Positions 33,857 through 46,115 of a stretch of DNA of 64,000 nucleotides are shown here, one piece after another. The translations under genes and the position numbers were made by a program. Where the stretch lies: assembly GCA_030278955.1 (NCBI GenBank), contig JAOANR010000011.1, positions 31,934,403 through 31,998,402 on the forward strand, written 5' to 3'. Position 1 is the stretch's first letter. Each line of letters starts with the position of its first letter. The notes beneath the pieces are model-generated. The model was given only the letters and a program-made list of their open reading frames with translations. It was not told the origin of the DNA and did no database searches. This DNA comes from Hygrophila difformis. Its lineage: Eukaryota; Streptophyta; Magnoliopsida; Lamiales; Acanthaceae.

Positions 33857-34720
33857 CTGACCTTCCTCAACACAAGAAAAGATCCGAATCCTTACACACT
33901 TGGACAGTTTGCTGGGAGACAAAAAGGAGCAGAAGGTTCTTCACCCCTTAAGGGTTAGGTAGGTAGTGTAGTTAGTTAGTTTATTTTCATGCTTGTAATG
34001 TAGTTTTATTGCTTTTGAGCTTAGTTTATTTTTCATAGAAGCTTGTTACCACCCTTAGTGTAGCCATTTTCCATATACTTTAAATGCTTTGTAGTTATAA
34101 TGAACCCTACCTTCAAGCCAATGAATGGTTTTAGGGTTATTTACTGCTTTCAAGTGTCAATACAAAAAAGAATCCAAAAATGGGTTTTCATTTCAAGTGT
34201 TTGGCATGTATTTAATGCTTTCCTTAGCAATAAATGTTAGAATATTTGTTTGATTCAACTAGGTTATATATATTATGTCCTAGTTGACTTACATTCTCAA
34301 TAAATGTATGCTAGTGGGTTTTTGGCTTGATTTTACACCTTAGAGATTCAAATAAGTGCTCTTAGGTTTTAGACAATCTTAGGCTTGTTAGAATTTATTT
34401 TCATGCTTTTCAGCTGCTGTTTTAGTCGCTTTTGTTAGCTTATTGTTGCCTTAGATAATGTAGGTGTTCTTATTTTTAAGCATGTGTTCTTATTTGTTCA
34501 GTAGATGTTTAAATTTTTGATCTTTGAATGCTTGTTTGTAGAATTAAGGTTTGTTTTATGCCAATACCTGCTAGCCACGTAACCTAGGTCTATTTTTCCT
34601 TAAAAACACTCATTAGTGTGGCTGTGAAGTGACATTGATGTGAAATGAAGGATTTGGTAAATCTTGTCCATCATGAACCACACAATTGAAACCGAACCTG
34701 CACTTGTGAGAGAAAAGACA

Positions 34721-35307
34721 TGCAATTCGATTTGAGGCAATTCGGTCTAGACCGAATTGCTCATGAGAATGGAATTGCATGGCAAAAATATTTGTTGAAT
34801 GTTTTATCTAAAAATTCATATGCAATTCGATCTAGGCAATTCGGCATAGCGGTCTATGCCGAATTGCCCATGAGACCGAATTGCATAGCAAAAAGTGTTG
34901 TCTTCATGTGATTTTCTGAGCAATTCGGTCTAGGTAATTCGGTTTAGACCGAATCGCTCTTATAGACCGAATTGGCTTTGGAAACCACATTGTATGCATT
35001 ACATCCCCCTCATGCCTTAGTTTATTTTCTCTGTCTTACCAATTCGAATTGTCCAAATTCGGTCTAGACTGAATTCAATTGGCAGTTCGAATTACCCTCT
35101 TTTGGGGTAAATGCCTTAGTCAAATTTGAGTGAAGGAATGACTTCATCAATTCGAATTGTCCAATTCGGTTTAGACCGAATTGCTTGACAATTCGAATTA
35201 GAGGATGCGTCATGACTTTACAAGGATTAATTGGGTATGGTGTTACTTCATACCTCATGCATCCTCAATTCGGTCTCTTTTGCATTTTGCCCAATAGACC
35301 GAATTGC
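34721..35307. repeat. Nested-palindrome array, block 2 (six modules)
   Basis: Modules begin near 34721, 34821, 34920, 35039, 35149 and 35265, spaced about 100-120 bp. The module at 34920 has perfect 12 bp outer arms (34921-34932 and 34963-34974) around an 18 bp inner palindrome. The module at 34821 has a longer inner stem in which GGCATAG pairs with CTATGCC. Confidence 0.9.
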
Positions 35308-37854
35308 TTTCTTCCTTCTATTTTAAAACTCCAAAAATATTTTATTTCAAGAGTTGTGTAAGTTGCATGGATGTATTGGGCCTAGGCCCACTACATCTAA
35401 TTTTATCCATTACACATCTCAACCCATTAGTGTCTCAATTATTGTGTGATTAACACACACAATACCAAAAACATTTTCTTAATTTTGTTCATTTTCTCTT
35501 TCATTGTGTGTATGAACAACTAGTAAGAAATATATCAGACTAATGTTGGCGGGTATTCCCACACGGATAACTAGCTCGTATTCTGAGTATTAATTACTAG
35601 TTGTTATTTTGCATGGTTCGGATAGTGGTCGGTGGAAGCCTTGGCGGTTCGTCCATCCGGGATTATGACAGCTGCTCAGCTGACTCCTATCCGGATACAG
35701 TTTTCTTTTCATTATCTTAATTTCAAGGATACAGTTTTCTTTTCATTATCTTAATTTCAAACCTGAATCTAGAGTTGTAGTAATGATAGATGATATATGC
35801 CAATGTCATCTAGTAATTATTACAGTAATAGAACATGTGGGTTTTCATCCCGATTCACAGATAGTGAAGTCTAAGATGACGGCGGCAACCGTTGTTTAAG
35901 GTCTTCTGCTGTCTAAAATCATCTCACCTTAATAATTAGGTTAACTGGACCACAGATAACTGCAATCCAATTAACCCTAATTATTTTGTCATCTCTTTAG
36001 CCATTTTTTTTTCTTATCTCAGGCTAATTCATCTTTGTGTATCAAATTCTGTCTAACCCCACCATATATTTTGGGGCAATTTATTTTACTTCTCATATAC
36101 ATGTATGCATGATATTATTATGTAGATATTGTGGTCTATAATATTTTGGAGATCCTTCTCCTTGGACATAGAAGTCTTGATTTAAATCAGATGCTGCACA
36201 ATAAATTTCCACAAAAATCACTTTATAAAATCCGGATCTGAGTAAGGGATAAATTCGACAGTTATGACTAACTCATATTCTACTAGGGGTTGATTTTGAG
36301 AACTTAGAAGCAGAGTCAGCGATTAGGTCTCATCTAGACTGAAAGGATCTGTGTTTTAATTGAGAGTTTAGTACCTGTTTAGGGAATGATTTTCAAATAT
36401 CTATTTGCTTCTCAAAATTGCTGTGTGTTGGAAATCTTGTATTAAGTATTGCATCGAATCAGTGTCCACTTGGATTCGGATAAGATGTGATAATTAATAT
36501 TAGAGGAACAACATATAGGCCTTGGTTAATTTCTAAGGTAAGGTTGAGTATTCTTTCAACTACTATCTTCTCTCACCAAAGCCTAAAATTGAGTCTTGAG
36601 TGAATACATTCGGAATAAGCCTTCATAGGTCTGTTCCACTCATGTTTGTATCTCATAACTAACCGAATGTTATAAGCCCTATGGCTTACTGATATTTGGG
36701 AAGTTCTAAATCTGCATCTGGTCACCAAGACCAGGGGCTCTTTTATACTAACGGATTGTGATGATCTTTTAAGACTTCCGAGTGATAGGTTTTTAAATGC
36801 CTTCTTTATTGCTTTCTTTACCGCTTTCTTTAAAATGCTTTCATAGAGGTCACTCGGAAGAATTAGAGATGTGTCTGCCGGTCGTAAGGTTTGAGAGTTA
36901 TGGATTAGTTCGGGGTTAGATTTGGACTTTAAGTGTGACAAGGGGGACGATAGGAGTACTTGGCATATCAACTAATGATATGTTAGGTGTTGCTTGTTCA
37001 CCACATATGACTAACATACTCTTGCAAGGCATTGCAAGGGGAGTTATTAATCTGTGGTATCTTAGAAATTGAGGTCTTAAGAGCATGTAAATTCTCACTG
37101 TAAGTACCTGTCTGTTAAAGGGAACATAGTGCAGAAAGCATGAGAGTTAGCTAACTGACGAACTACCTCAAACAAAGATCTGTGTATTAAAATGGAAGTT
37201 TAATTGTGTTTCAATCTGAATCTTGTCCAATTTTTATTATTTTCTCCCTGTCCCTTCTGTCACTTTTTAAATCTGCTTTCGTAGAATAATATTATCTGCT
37301 TTCTTAGCATAATTCTTATCGCTTTCTTAGAATAAATTTAATCGCTTTTTAGATTAAATTTACCATGCTTTGTAGAATAAATTTACTGCTTTCATAATCT
37401 ATTTATAAATTACTGTCAAGTAGTTGTTAGAAATCATTGCAAAACTTGAATCGAGTAACCGAGTGGAAAATCTTAGTAAACGACGTGGGCCCTGCTTCTA
37501 TCGCACATCCTCCAGTGAACGATCCGGTCTTACTATAAATTACTGCAATTTTTGACACCGTGCGCTTTCGGGGGCACAGTTTCTTAACACGAGTAATAAA
37601 AACGTGACAACCTACAAATATATCCCTAATCCCAACTCCATCTTCATAAATTGGTTTCACTGAATAAAATTGAAAACCAGGATTATGATTTTTCAGAAAA
37701 TACTCATATAGTGGGAATGTGTTAAAAGTTTCATGGCAAGGATCTTCATGACATGAAACTATGATAAGTTTCATGATGCAAATTGCCGGGGACCTTCAGT
37801 GTGACAGACTGAGGGTTAAGATTGAACTGTCTATCCCAGCTGCACCATGAAAGC
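35308..37854. other. Non-coding part of the Athila-type terminal region
   Basis: There is no domain-bearing ORF. It has a perfect 34 bp tandem duplication at 35693-35760 (GGATACAGTTTTCTTTTC...). Near 37549 is GACACCGTGCGCTTTCGGGG, which may be an old LTR-internal junction. Confidence 0.55.
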
Positions 37855-37893
37855 TGTCAAAAGTTTCATGCCGGGGAGGATGCAGCGCCGTTT
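37855..37893 (+). repeat. Degenerate second copy of the LTR/PBS junction
   Basis: TGTCAAAAGTTTCATG followed by CCGGGGAGGATGCAGCGCCG repeats the junction at 38025-38073 but lacks the ten bases GGCGCCGTTG that form the core of the primer-binding site. Confidence 0.75.
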
Positions 37894-38039
37894 GAAATCA
37901 GAGTACCCCACTTGAGTAACAAAAAGTGCAATATATCCTTAAACCCCTTTCCCATGAATCATAACTCTTTTTCTTTTAATAAATTCAAACTTGGGATATT
38001 TTAGAAAAACTCGTGTTGACGAAATTGTCAAAAGTTTCA

Positions 38040-38057
38040 TGGCGCCGTTGCCGGGGA
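38040..38057 (+). promoter_or_regulatory. Athila-type primer-binding site
   Basis: TGGCGCCGTTGCCGGGGA is the PBS typical of Athila elements (complementary to the 3' end of a tRNA, reported as tRNA-Asp). It is preceded directly by CA, the expected LTR end. Confidence 0.85.
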
Positions 38058-38185
38058 GGTTGCAGCGTCGTTTATTAAGAGAACTACACTCCTGATTTAC
38101 TCATAGATAGTTTTTGTATATATTCTTGAACCATTACTAACCTGGGGGTTGTGCAGGTGCTGTCAAATCTTGATATAATCTGCTT

Positions 38186-41091
38186 ATGCAAAGGAGAAAG
38201 GCCACATTGCCTGAGCTACCGTTCGATCTAGAAATAGAAAGGACCGCTCGCCAACTGAGGGCGCAAGCCAGACGAAGGAAAGAGCAAGAAGCCCGGACTC
38301 GTACCTCACCCGAAACCACAAGCAGTGAAATATCCGATATGGCAGAAAACCAAGACATTCCCCCAATCTTGCCATTAGACCAACCACCCAATAATCCTGG
38401 TAATGGAGCTGATGGGGGTATGGTAGAACACCCGAATCGTGCAAACGAGGAGGAAGATCTACCTAATCCAAATCAGCAACAATATCAGCAGTTCCACCAA
38501 CAACCACCACCCCCTAACCAATATAACCAACAAAACCAAAATATGCCAAACCAGCAATACCAGAATCAAGCCTTCAATCAGGACCAATTCCAAAACAACC
38601 CTCATGATCCCGATAATATTTTTCAACAGAATCCCAACTACCACCAGCAGTATGAAAACCAAGCAGAGCAAGGAAATCAACAGCAGCAAGAAGCAGCTGA
38701 TTTTATGCAGCCCATCGTGGAGCCCTATTTGGATAGGCCTGGGAGAGCACAATTCCCTGCACGCAATTTTGAGCTCAAACCGGCACTCATCAACTTGGTG
38801 CAAAACAACCAATTTTGCAGTGCAAATCATGAGGATCCCCATGATCATCTCTAAACCTTTTTGGAGCTCTGCGACACAATAAAAAATCAGGGAGTCTCAC
38901 CTGATGCTATAAGACTAATGTTATTTCCCTTTTCTTTGTTTAGTGGTGCCAGGGATTGGTATAAATCATTGCCCATAAATCAGAGGAGCACCTGGGCAGA
39001 TTTGGTGAGGAGTTTTCTGTTAAAGTATTTTGCTGAATCTAAGATAGACGAAGGACGAGAGAAAATTGGAGAGTTCAAGATGAAGCCGGACGAGTCATTG
39101 TATGACGCAAAGGAAAGATTCGCCAGACTTTTGAGGCGATGCCCCCAACACGGATACCAACCGTGGGAGCAACTGAGGAAATTCTATGGAGGACTCACCC
39201 ATCCATGGAGGACGATGTTGGATGCTGCAGGCGGAAGACATTTACTCCATTTGCCCATGGATCAAGCCTGGGAAAAGATTGAGACAATGTCTGTCAACAG
39301 ATCTGTGTTGAACAGCAATGACAAGAAGGCGGACCCTCCTAGAAAAGTTTTTGCTGTAAGTGAAGGAAAAACAGATTTCGAAAAATTGCAGGAACAGGTA
39401 GCTGCGATACAGCTAGGACAAGAGAAAGGAAAGGGAGCAGGTACTTCTCAGGCAGGAGCCTCATCGGGCCAAGTGCAAGCACATCAATCGGAAGCAATTT
39501 GTGGGCTATGTCAAGGACCACATCCAACTGACACATGCCAACAACTAGCTACCGAAAGCTGCAATTACGCAAGGAACTACCAGAACCGCCACCCCAACCT
39601 CTCTTATTCCAACAACAATGCACTCAATGCGCATTTGTTGACACAGCCAAACCAGCCTAACCAGTTTGCAAACCAGAACCTTCAGCAGAACTTCAGACCT
39701 CAGAATCAAGGATTCGTTCAGCAGAGAGTTCAGAACTTCCAGAACCAGAACCAGAACTTTCAACCCCATATCCAACAGAGGCCCAATCAAAACCAAGGCC
39801 AGAATTTCCAAAACTTCCAATCCCAACCTGATCAGAATTAGCAATACAACCAAAAGCCACCATCTCGCCTGGAGAATTTGATGACCGAGTTTATTTCCAA
39901 TCAAAGGGAGATAAACCAGCAGTTGCAGTCATCAATAAAAAATGTGGAGACGCAGGTCACCCAGTTGGCTAAGGAATTGCAGAACAGAGGGAAAGGAACA
40001 CTGCCGAGCAGCACTGAAGCCAACCCGCAATGCAAGGCAATCACATTGCGGGGAGGCAAGACTCTAAAGGGAAATGTTGGATCTGCAAAGAAAAAAGCCA
40101 TGAAAGTAAAGGTTTCATAGGAGGTGGAAAAGGAAAAGGAAAAGGTTGAAGGAGATGAAAGTGTTGAGCTGGTAAAGGATAAATCAGATACAGCTAACTC
40201 GCAGGCTGAAGCTGCAAATGAAGCTAAAGAGGGTATGGGTGAAGGTACAACTTCCTTCTCTTTACCACCAAAAATAGATAATAATAAGTACATGCCAAGG
40301 GTGCCGTACCCTGCACGTCTTAAAAATAAGGAACATGACCTTAAATTCAAGAAATTTCTAGAACGGTTAAAGTCTGTAGAGATAACCATTCCTCTCGTGG
40401 AAATGATTTCAGAAATGCCCACCTATGCTAAGTTCTTGAAAGAATTGATTTCAGGGAAAAGGCAGGTAGAGCAGGAGGAGGTGATCATTCTCAACAGCAC
40501 ATGCAATGCCATAGTTCAAAGGAAGCTACCCGAAAAGAAAGAGGACCCTGGGTGTTGCACGCTACCAGTACAGATCGGAAAGGCCAAAGTGAGCATGGGG
40601 TTATGTGATCTAGGATCCAGCATCAACGTGATGCCTCTAGCCATGGCAATTCGCCCAAGGCTCGGAGAGATTGAACCGGTCAAGATGAAACTGCAACTGG
40701 CAGACAGATCAATCACTAAACCCGTAGGAATCCTCAAGGATGTGGTGGTCAAAACCGGCCAAGTTCTTTTCCCGGTTGACTTCATCATCCTTGACATTGA
40801 AGAGGACTCTGAAATGCCACTTATCCTGGGACGCCCGTTTTTGGCCACTGGCGGTGCACTGATTGACGCCACATCTGGAAGAGTCACATTGAGGGTGGAC
40901 AATCGAGAAATCTCTTTTGATATGGAGGAGCTGCAGAAATTCCCGAATGAGGGATCTTGTTCCATGTTTGATGTAATAGAAAGTAGGTGTGAGGACGAGA
41001 GCATAGACTCTATGACTGTGATGACGGACAAAATTTCAAAACAGGTACTGACGCCTGGAGGTGCTGAGCAACAAAGAAGCTGCAACGCTGT
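38186..41091 (+). pseudogene. Athila-type gag-protease, one frame with three in-frame stops
   Basis: From the ATG at 38186 one frame runs to the solo-LTR insertion, broken only by stop codons at 38852-38854, 39839-39841 and 40118-40120. The first 200 residues are basic, then Q/N/P-rich. The gag core follows at 38870-39300 (IRLMLFPFSLFSGARDWYKS, TWADLVRSFLLKYF, LRKFYGGL). A C-x2-C...H...C-like patch (CGLCQGPHPTDTC) and a long Q/N-rich stretch to 39840 come next, then ITLRGGKTL. The aspartic protease lies at 40590-40930, with DLGSSINVMPLAMA as active-site region and PLILGRPFLATGGALID. The solo LTR then cuts the ORF. The three stops with an otherwise intact frame suggest point-mutation decay. 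Confidence 0.88.
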
Positions 41092-43830
41092 TGTAACACC
41101 CCGGTTTTTGGTCACCCAGGTCGGGATGTCACCGCCACACCTCCCTAGCAAGACACGGTTTCTCCGAGCTTGATAAAGAGATGCAAGGCTATGGTTTTTC
41201 AGAATTTAAAATATTTAAACAGCCCATTTATACAATTTAAAAATAGTACATCAAAGTTTCAGCGGAAAAATAATATTTACATATATGTATCGCAACGGAA
41301 TTTAAATATAGGGCCAACATGGCCTAATCACGGGTTAGACAGACCCGTTCATGCAAGATCTAGTCTAATACAAAAATTCAAATATAATATATCATCCCAC
41401 GCTTCCCGTGTATGCATATGACGATGCATAATTCTCAACTCTGGAAGAAAAAGAAATAAAAATGGTTTGGTCAGCACTACGTGCTGAGTAAGTTAACACA
41501 AACATGATTAAGGGGTTTCAAAGCCATTATTTAAATTTAAAGGAAACATGTGCATAGTGTAATTTGTTCTACAACATGATAAAATAATCGCAAGACATAA
41601 TTTAAAGGCATAATTTAAATAAGGAAAATGCTCAAGTATTTCAGGATTTCACTCTTCCTCTTTTATTCGATATAATCTAGTATAATTTATTCTTGGGGAA
41701 TCGAACCCGCAAGAAAACAGGCAATCGCCCTTGGGGAATCGAACCCGCAAGAACTCACATACATCCTAGGGAATCGAACCCGTAGGAATCAACACATATT
41801 CTGGGGAATCGAACCCGCAGAAAGACACACCCTGGGGAATCGAACCCGCAGGGTTTGACACGGACATCCTGGGGAATCGAACCCGCAGGAGAACATACAA
41901 TCGCCCTTGGGGAATCGAACCCGCAAGAACTCAAACACACCCTGGGGAATCGAACCCGCAAGGTTTGACACAGACATCCTGGGGAATCAAACCCGCAGGG
42001 ACACAGACGCCCTTGGGGAATCGAACCCGCAAGGTCAGAACAAGTTTCACAAATTTCACACGTTTCAACATATAATTTCACTAGTCGCTGTTTTGCTCCA
42101 AAAATATTTAAAAATTAGTTTTAAGCCGGATCACTCTGAAAATTTACCAGTAACTCCGAAACACAGAGATGAACAAGTTTCATGTTTTACGTTTTCCAAT
42201 CCGAGATACGGAAGTAGGTGGAAAATGTCAACCTTTAACAGGATATTAATCTGTCCGAAAATTTCTGACATCAGTTTAAAAGTTCCGAGATCTACCATAG
42301 CAAACTAACTCCAAATTTAATGAAATTTTACAGAGAGATACCTAAGACATATATCTACAACTTTCATGTTCGGCTAAAGTTCCAAATCGGTTTAGATCTA
42401 ATGTCAAAAACATCATCAAGTTCGAAACTAATTTTGTTCAAGTTCCTTGATTTCGGTACGAACGCAGATCGGATCGGCTCAAGTTCGGAGGTTCAAATCT
42501 TAACGAAAAATTCTAAAATTTTACAGAGATGTTCTAAACTCATAGATCTACAATTCTTATGTTCAATGCCAATCCTAAATCGGTCTAGAACTAAGGTAAA
42601 AATCACCAACAAGTTCGAACTAGAGTTCTGTCACGAATTCCCAGATTCAGATTTAATGCAGTTCGGTTTCGAGTGGATTTCATATATCAAATCATCATGA
42701 AAAATTCTGAAACTTTTACAGTAGATAGATCTAAGCCTTAGGAATGTTTTTCGTGTTTTAAGTTTTTCCGTTTGAGTTCGTTTTACGGTTCGGAAAAATT
42801 CATCAAAACTGTTGCGTCGGTAGAAAGCAAAAGTTGACAGATTTTCGATTTCTTGTTAATCTTTTAGTTTTGAATGTTTTAATTCATCCCAAAACCATGT
42901 AAGAGTTAACTTACAGATCTATGGATGTCTCGGCTCGATGATTCAGAGGCGTGGCTTCCACGTTCTTCGTTCTCCCTCAGAGATCCTTCGTTTTTCCTCA
43001 ACGCGTCCGGATCGGGGTTTAGAATAGAAAAGAGGTTTAATTAGGATTCGTTTTCGAATCACAAATGGTAAGGAAGGGATCAGATCTTACCACGATGACG
43101 GGAGTCCTTGGATTTTCGTCCAACCCAGTCCCCTCTCTTGCCTTCGTGCCTCCGACGACTCCGGGATTAGGGTTTCAACGTGTAGAGAGATTTCGTAGGG
43201 TTTTTAAAACGTATTCGGAGCTTTTCGGAGGTCTTATTTATAGATAACTAAGGCCTAGGGCGTCCAAGATCTGACTCTAAGAGTCTAGAGTCGAAAGATG
43301 TTCAACCGAAAGTCGAAAAATCTGCGCTCGGGCGAGAAAATCTCGCTTGGTTTGTTGCTGCCAGTGTGGCGCGGTCGTGGCGCGGTCTAAGGCCAACAAC
43401 CGCACGGCCAGCGCGCCACTCACGCCTGGACTCCGGTCCGGGCGGGTCGTGCGATCCGTCGCGCTTTTCCTCCTCTCTTTCGGACTTCTATCCCTCTATG
43501 TTCCCAGATTCCGATTTCCGAGGTATCTTCGGGCTCCGATTTCCTATCTTAATTTTATTCGGACCTAAATTTATGTTTGGACTCGAGTTATTGAGTCCAT
43601 CGATGTCGGGTCCCCGTGTAACCATTTATTCAATTAAATTGCCTTCGGAGTCCCGTTCAATTAAATTGCCTTCGGAGTCCCGGGTTTTCGGAACTTTGAT
43701 TCCTCTTTAATTTAAATTCCATTTCTCGTCTTTTATGCTTCCTTATCCATTTATCATGTTTTTTTTTATATTTTATATTTATTTATTTTTTATTTATTTA
43801 TTTTATGTTGCAAAATTCTTGGGTATTACA
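41092..43830 (-). mobile_element. Solo LTR of a Tekay/chromovirus-type element, inserted in the Athila gag-pol
   Basis: TGTAACACCCCGG at the left and GGGTATTACA at the right are bounded by the 5 bp duplication GCTGT (41087-41091, 43831-43835). Removing it plus one GCTGT copy restores contact between the protease and RT regions. No internal coding domain is present over 2.74 kb, so this is a recombined solo LTR. The termini match the LTR at 28640-31885 in the same orientation. On the minus (LTR sense) strand it contains ten B-box-like motifs (41690-42035). Confidence 0.9.
41690..42035 (-). repeat. Ten-copy minisatellite of a Pol III B-box-like motif
   Basis: Ten copies of GGGGAATCGAACCCGCA (plus strand), spaced 30-40 bp, differ mainly in the variable stretch between them. 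On the minus strand each reads GGGTTCGATTCCCC, matching the eukaryotic tRNA-gene B box (GGTTCGANTCC). No tRNA fold surrounds them. Confidence 0.9.
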
Positions 43831-43835
43831 GCTGT

Positions 43836-45720
43836 TCACTTCGAAGACCCTATCACAGGGGATCTTGAAGAGTTTGACGGTGTTGAATTCACTCCGGAGG
43901 AGGAAGAGAGCACCACGGAAGATGAAGTGGAGTCTGTACTGACACAGGGTCCTGAAGGTAAATCTGATCTCTCACCCCCAACCAATTCTCGCAAATTACT
44001 ACCTTCCGTTGAATGTCCGCCAGAGCTTGAACTTAAAATACTTCCGGATCATCTTAAGTACGTCTTTCTCGCTGAATATAAAAGATTACCGGTAATTGTG
44101 TCAGCCAAGCTGACACAAGAACAAGAAAAAGCTCTGGTAGACATTCTAAAGAAATATGTACATGCAATTGGATGGACCATTTCTGATATAAAAGGAATAA
44201 GCCCCTCTGTTTGCATGCATAGAATTTTAATGGAAGAGGAGTACAAGCCCTCAAGGCAACCACAAAGGCGTCTGAACCCCCATATGCAAGAAGTGGTAAG
44301 GAAAGAAGTTATCAAGCTCTTAGATGCTGGTATCATCTATCCTATATCTGACAGCAAATGGGTTAGCCCAGTGCAGGTAGTACCTAAGCGTGGGGGGATG
44401 TACATAACGACTAATGAGCAAGGAGAAGAAGTGGCGACACGTCCAGTAACCAGTTGGAGAGTCTGCATCGACTACCGGAAGCTTAACACCGCTACGCGGA
44501 AGGATCATTTTCCCTTGCCATTCATTGATCAGATGCTGGAGAGGTTGGCCGGGAGGGAGTACTACTGCTTTTTGGATGGGTACTCTGGTTACAATCAGAT
44601 TGTAATAGCTAGTGAAGATCACGATAAGACCACTTTCACGTGCCCATATGGAACTTTTGCGTACAGGCGCATGCCTTTTGGACTTTGCAATGCGCCTGCC
44701 ACTTTTCAGTGATGCATGATGTCTATTTTCTCAGAATTTATCGAAAAATGCATTGAAGTTTTCATGGATGACTTCTCTGTGTATGGAGATACTTTTGATG
44801 AATGTTTGACAAATCTTGCAAAAATTTTAAAAAGATGCGAGGACACTAACCTAGTTTTGAACTGGGAGAAGTGCCATTTCATGGTCACCGAAGGAATAGT
44901 GTTGGGTCACCGCATCTCGCACGCAGGCATCGAAGTCGATAGAGCCAAAGTCTCAGTCATATCCAACCTTCCATTACCAAACTCAATAAAAGCAGTTAGG
45001 AGTTTCTTAGGGCATGCCGGTTTTTACCGGAGATTCATTAAAGATTTTTCTAAAATTGCCAAGCCGCTCACTAATTTGCTTTGTAAAGAAAATTCTTTCG
45101 TAATAAGTGAAGCGTGTGTTCAAGCCTTTGACATGCTCAAGAAGATGTTGATTTCTGCTCCAATAGTGCAACCACCCGATTGGTCAATGCCTTTCGAGGT
45201 CATGTGCGATGCGAGTGATCTCGCCGTGGGTGCAGTTCTTGGGCAACATAAAGAAGGAAGGCATTGCGTAATACATTACGCCAGCCATGCCCTGACTGAA
45301 GCCCAAGTCAATTACACCACCACGGAGAAAGAGATGTATGCTGTGGTTTTCGCATTTGATAAATTCAGACAATACCTCATTGGTACGAAAACCATAGTAT
45401 ACACCGATCACTCTGCACTGAGATACTTGTTTAGCAAACAAGACGCCAAACCTCGATTAATCAGGTGGGTACTTTTGTTGCAAGAATTTGACATCATAAT
45501 AAAAGATAGAAAAGGCAAAGACAATAGTGCTGCTGACCATTTGTCTCGAATAGAAAATGATAAAAATGAGATAGCCGTCAATGAAAATTTTCCGGATGAG
45601 CAACTGTTTGCCTTGCATCTTCATGATCAAGCTTGTCCATGGTTTTCCGACATTGCTAATTTTCTAGCATGTGGAATAACTCCACCATTCCAGAGTAAGA
45701 AGCAAAAAGCAAGGTTCAGC
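43836..45720 (+). pseudogene. Athila-type reverse transcriptase and RNase H, one in-frame stop
   Basis: After the solo LTR the acidic protease-RT linker (FEDPITGDLEEFDG...) leads into RT. Visible are SWRVCIDYRKLN, FLDGYSGYNQI, YRRMPFGLCNAPATFQ, a TGA stop at 44710-44712 and, in the same frame, the catalytic FMDD box ([11 protein letters not shown]). The connection domain contains [16 protein letters not shown]. RNase H contains [39 protein letters not shown] and [11 protein letters not shown]. The text then stops at the hAT insertion (TSD GGTTCAGC at 45713-45720), and integrase resumes at 62022. Confidence 0.9.
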
Positions 45721-46115
45721 TAGAGCTGTCAAAATGGGCTTGGCTCGTTGGGCCAGCCCGCCCCCGCCTCCCAAAAGGGTGGGTTGGGCTGAAAAAATAA
45801 AGGCCCGTTTGAAAGCGGGCCTAAATGGGCTAGCCCGCCTGAACTCGCCGTCGCTTGGGCTGGCCCGCGGCGGGTGCGGGCTAGCCTGCAGGCTAAGCCA
45901 AAATTTTAATTTACTTAATTTTTTGTTAAATTTGTTATAAAAATCTAATTAACATATGTATTTGTAACAATATTGATTAGTTGAATATTATTTGAATTCA
46001 TATATTTTAATTTGATATTAGTTAATATAATTCAATTTATATATATTTTTTTTAAATTATAAATTGAATTATATTAACTAAATTAAATTAGAATAATTTT
46101 AAAGCTCACTTACAT

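Larger units (their letters stand above)
33130..38039 (+). repeat. 5' terminal region (LTR) of an Athila-type element, boundaries approximate
   Basis: The right edge is fixed by the PBS at 38040. The left edge is set only by where chromovirus homology stops. That would make an LTR of up to 4.9 kb, unusually long for Athila, so part of it may be duplicated or inserted DNA. It contains a TATA box at 33849, two palindrome arrays (33369-33782, 34721-35307), a 34 bp tandem duplication (35693-35760), a degenerate ATCGCTTTCTTAGAATAAAT repeat near 37280-37400, and a second PBS-like end at 37855-37893. Small ORFs here have no recognisable domain. Confidence 0.55.

Noticed and set aside
36573..37774. 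Minus-strand ORFs of 115-132 residues in the Athila terminal region
   Set aside because: No domain, no relatives recognised, and they lie in a non-coding LTR of the opposite strand.
41690..42035. Regular short repeats with variable spacers, CRISPR-like at first sight
   Set aside because: The context is a plant LTR with a target duplication. The repeat unit is a B-box-like motif, spacers are related to each other, and no cas genes exist in a plant nucleus.
41690..42035. tRNA genes, because of repeated GGTTCGATTCC
   Set aside because: No A box, anticodon stem or acceptor stem surrounds any copy. The spacing of 30-40 bp is too short for tRNA genes.
41755..42081. ORFs with repeated CGFDSPGC-type peptides, cysteine-rich
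   Set aside because: Translation of the B-box-like minisatellite. There is no signal peptide, and it lies within the solo LTR.
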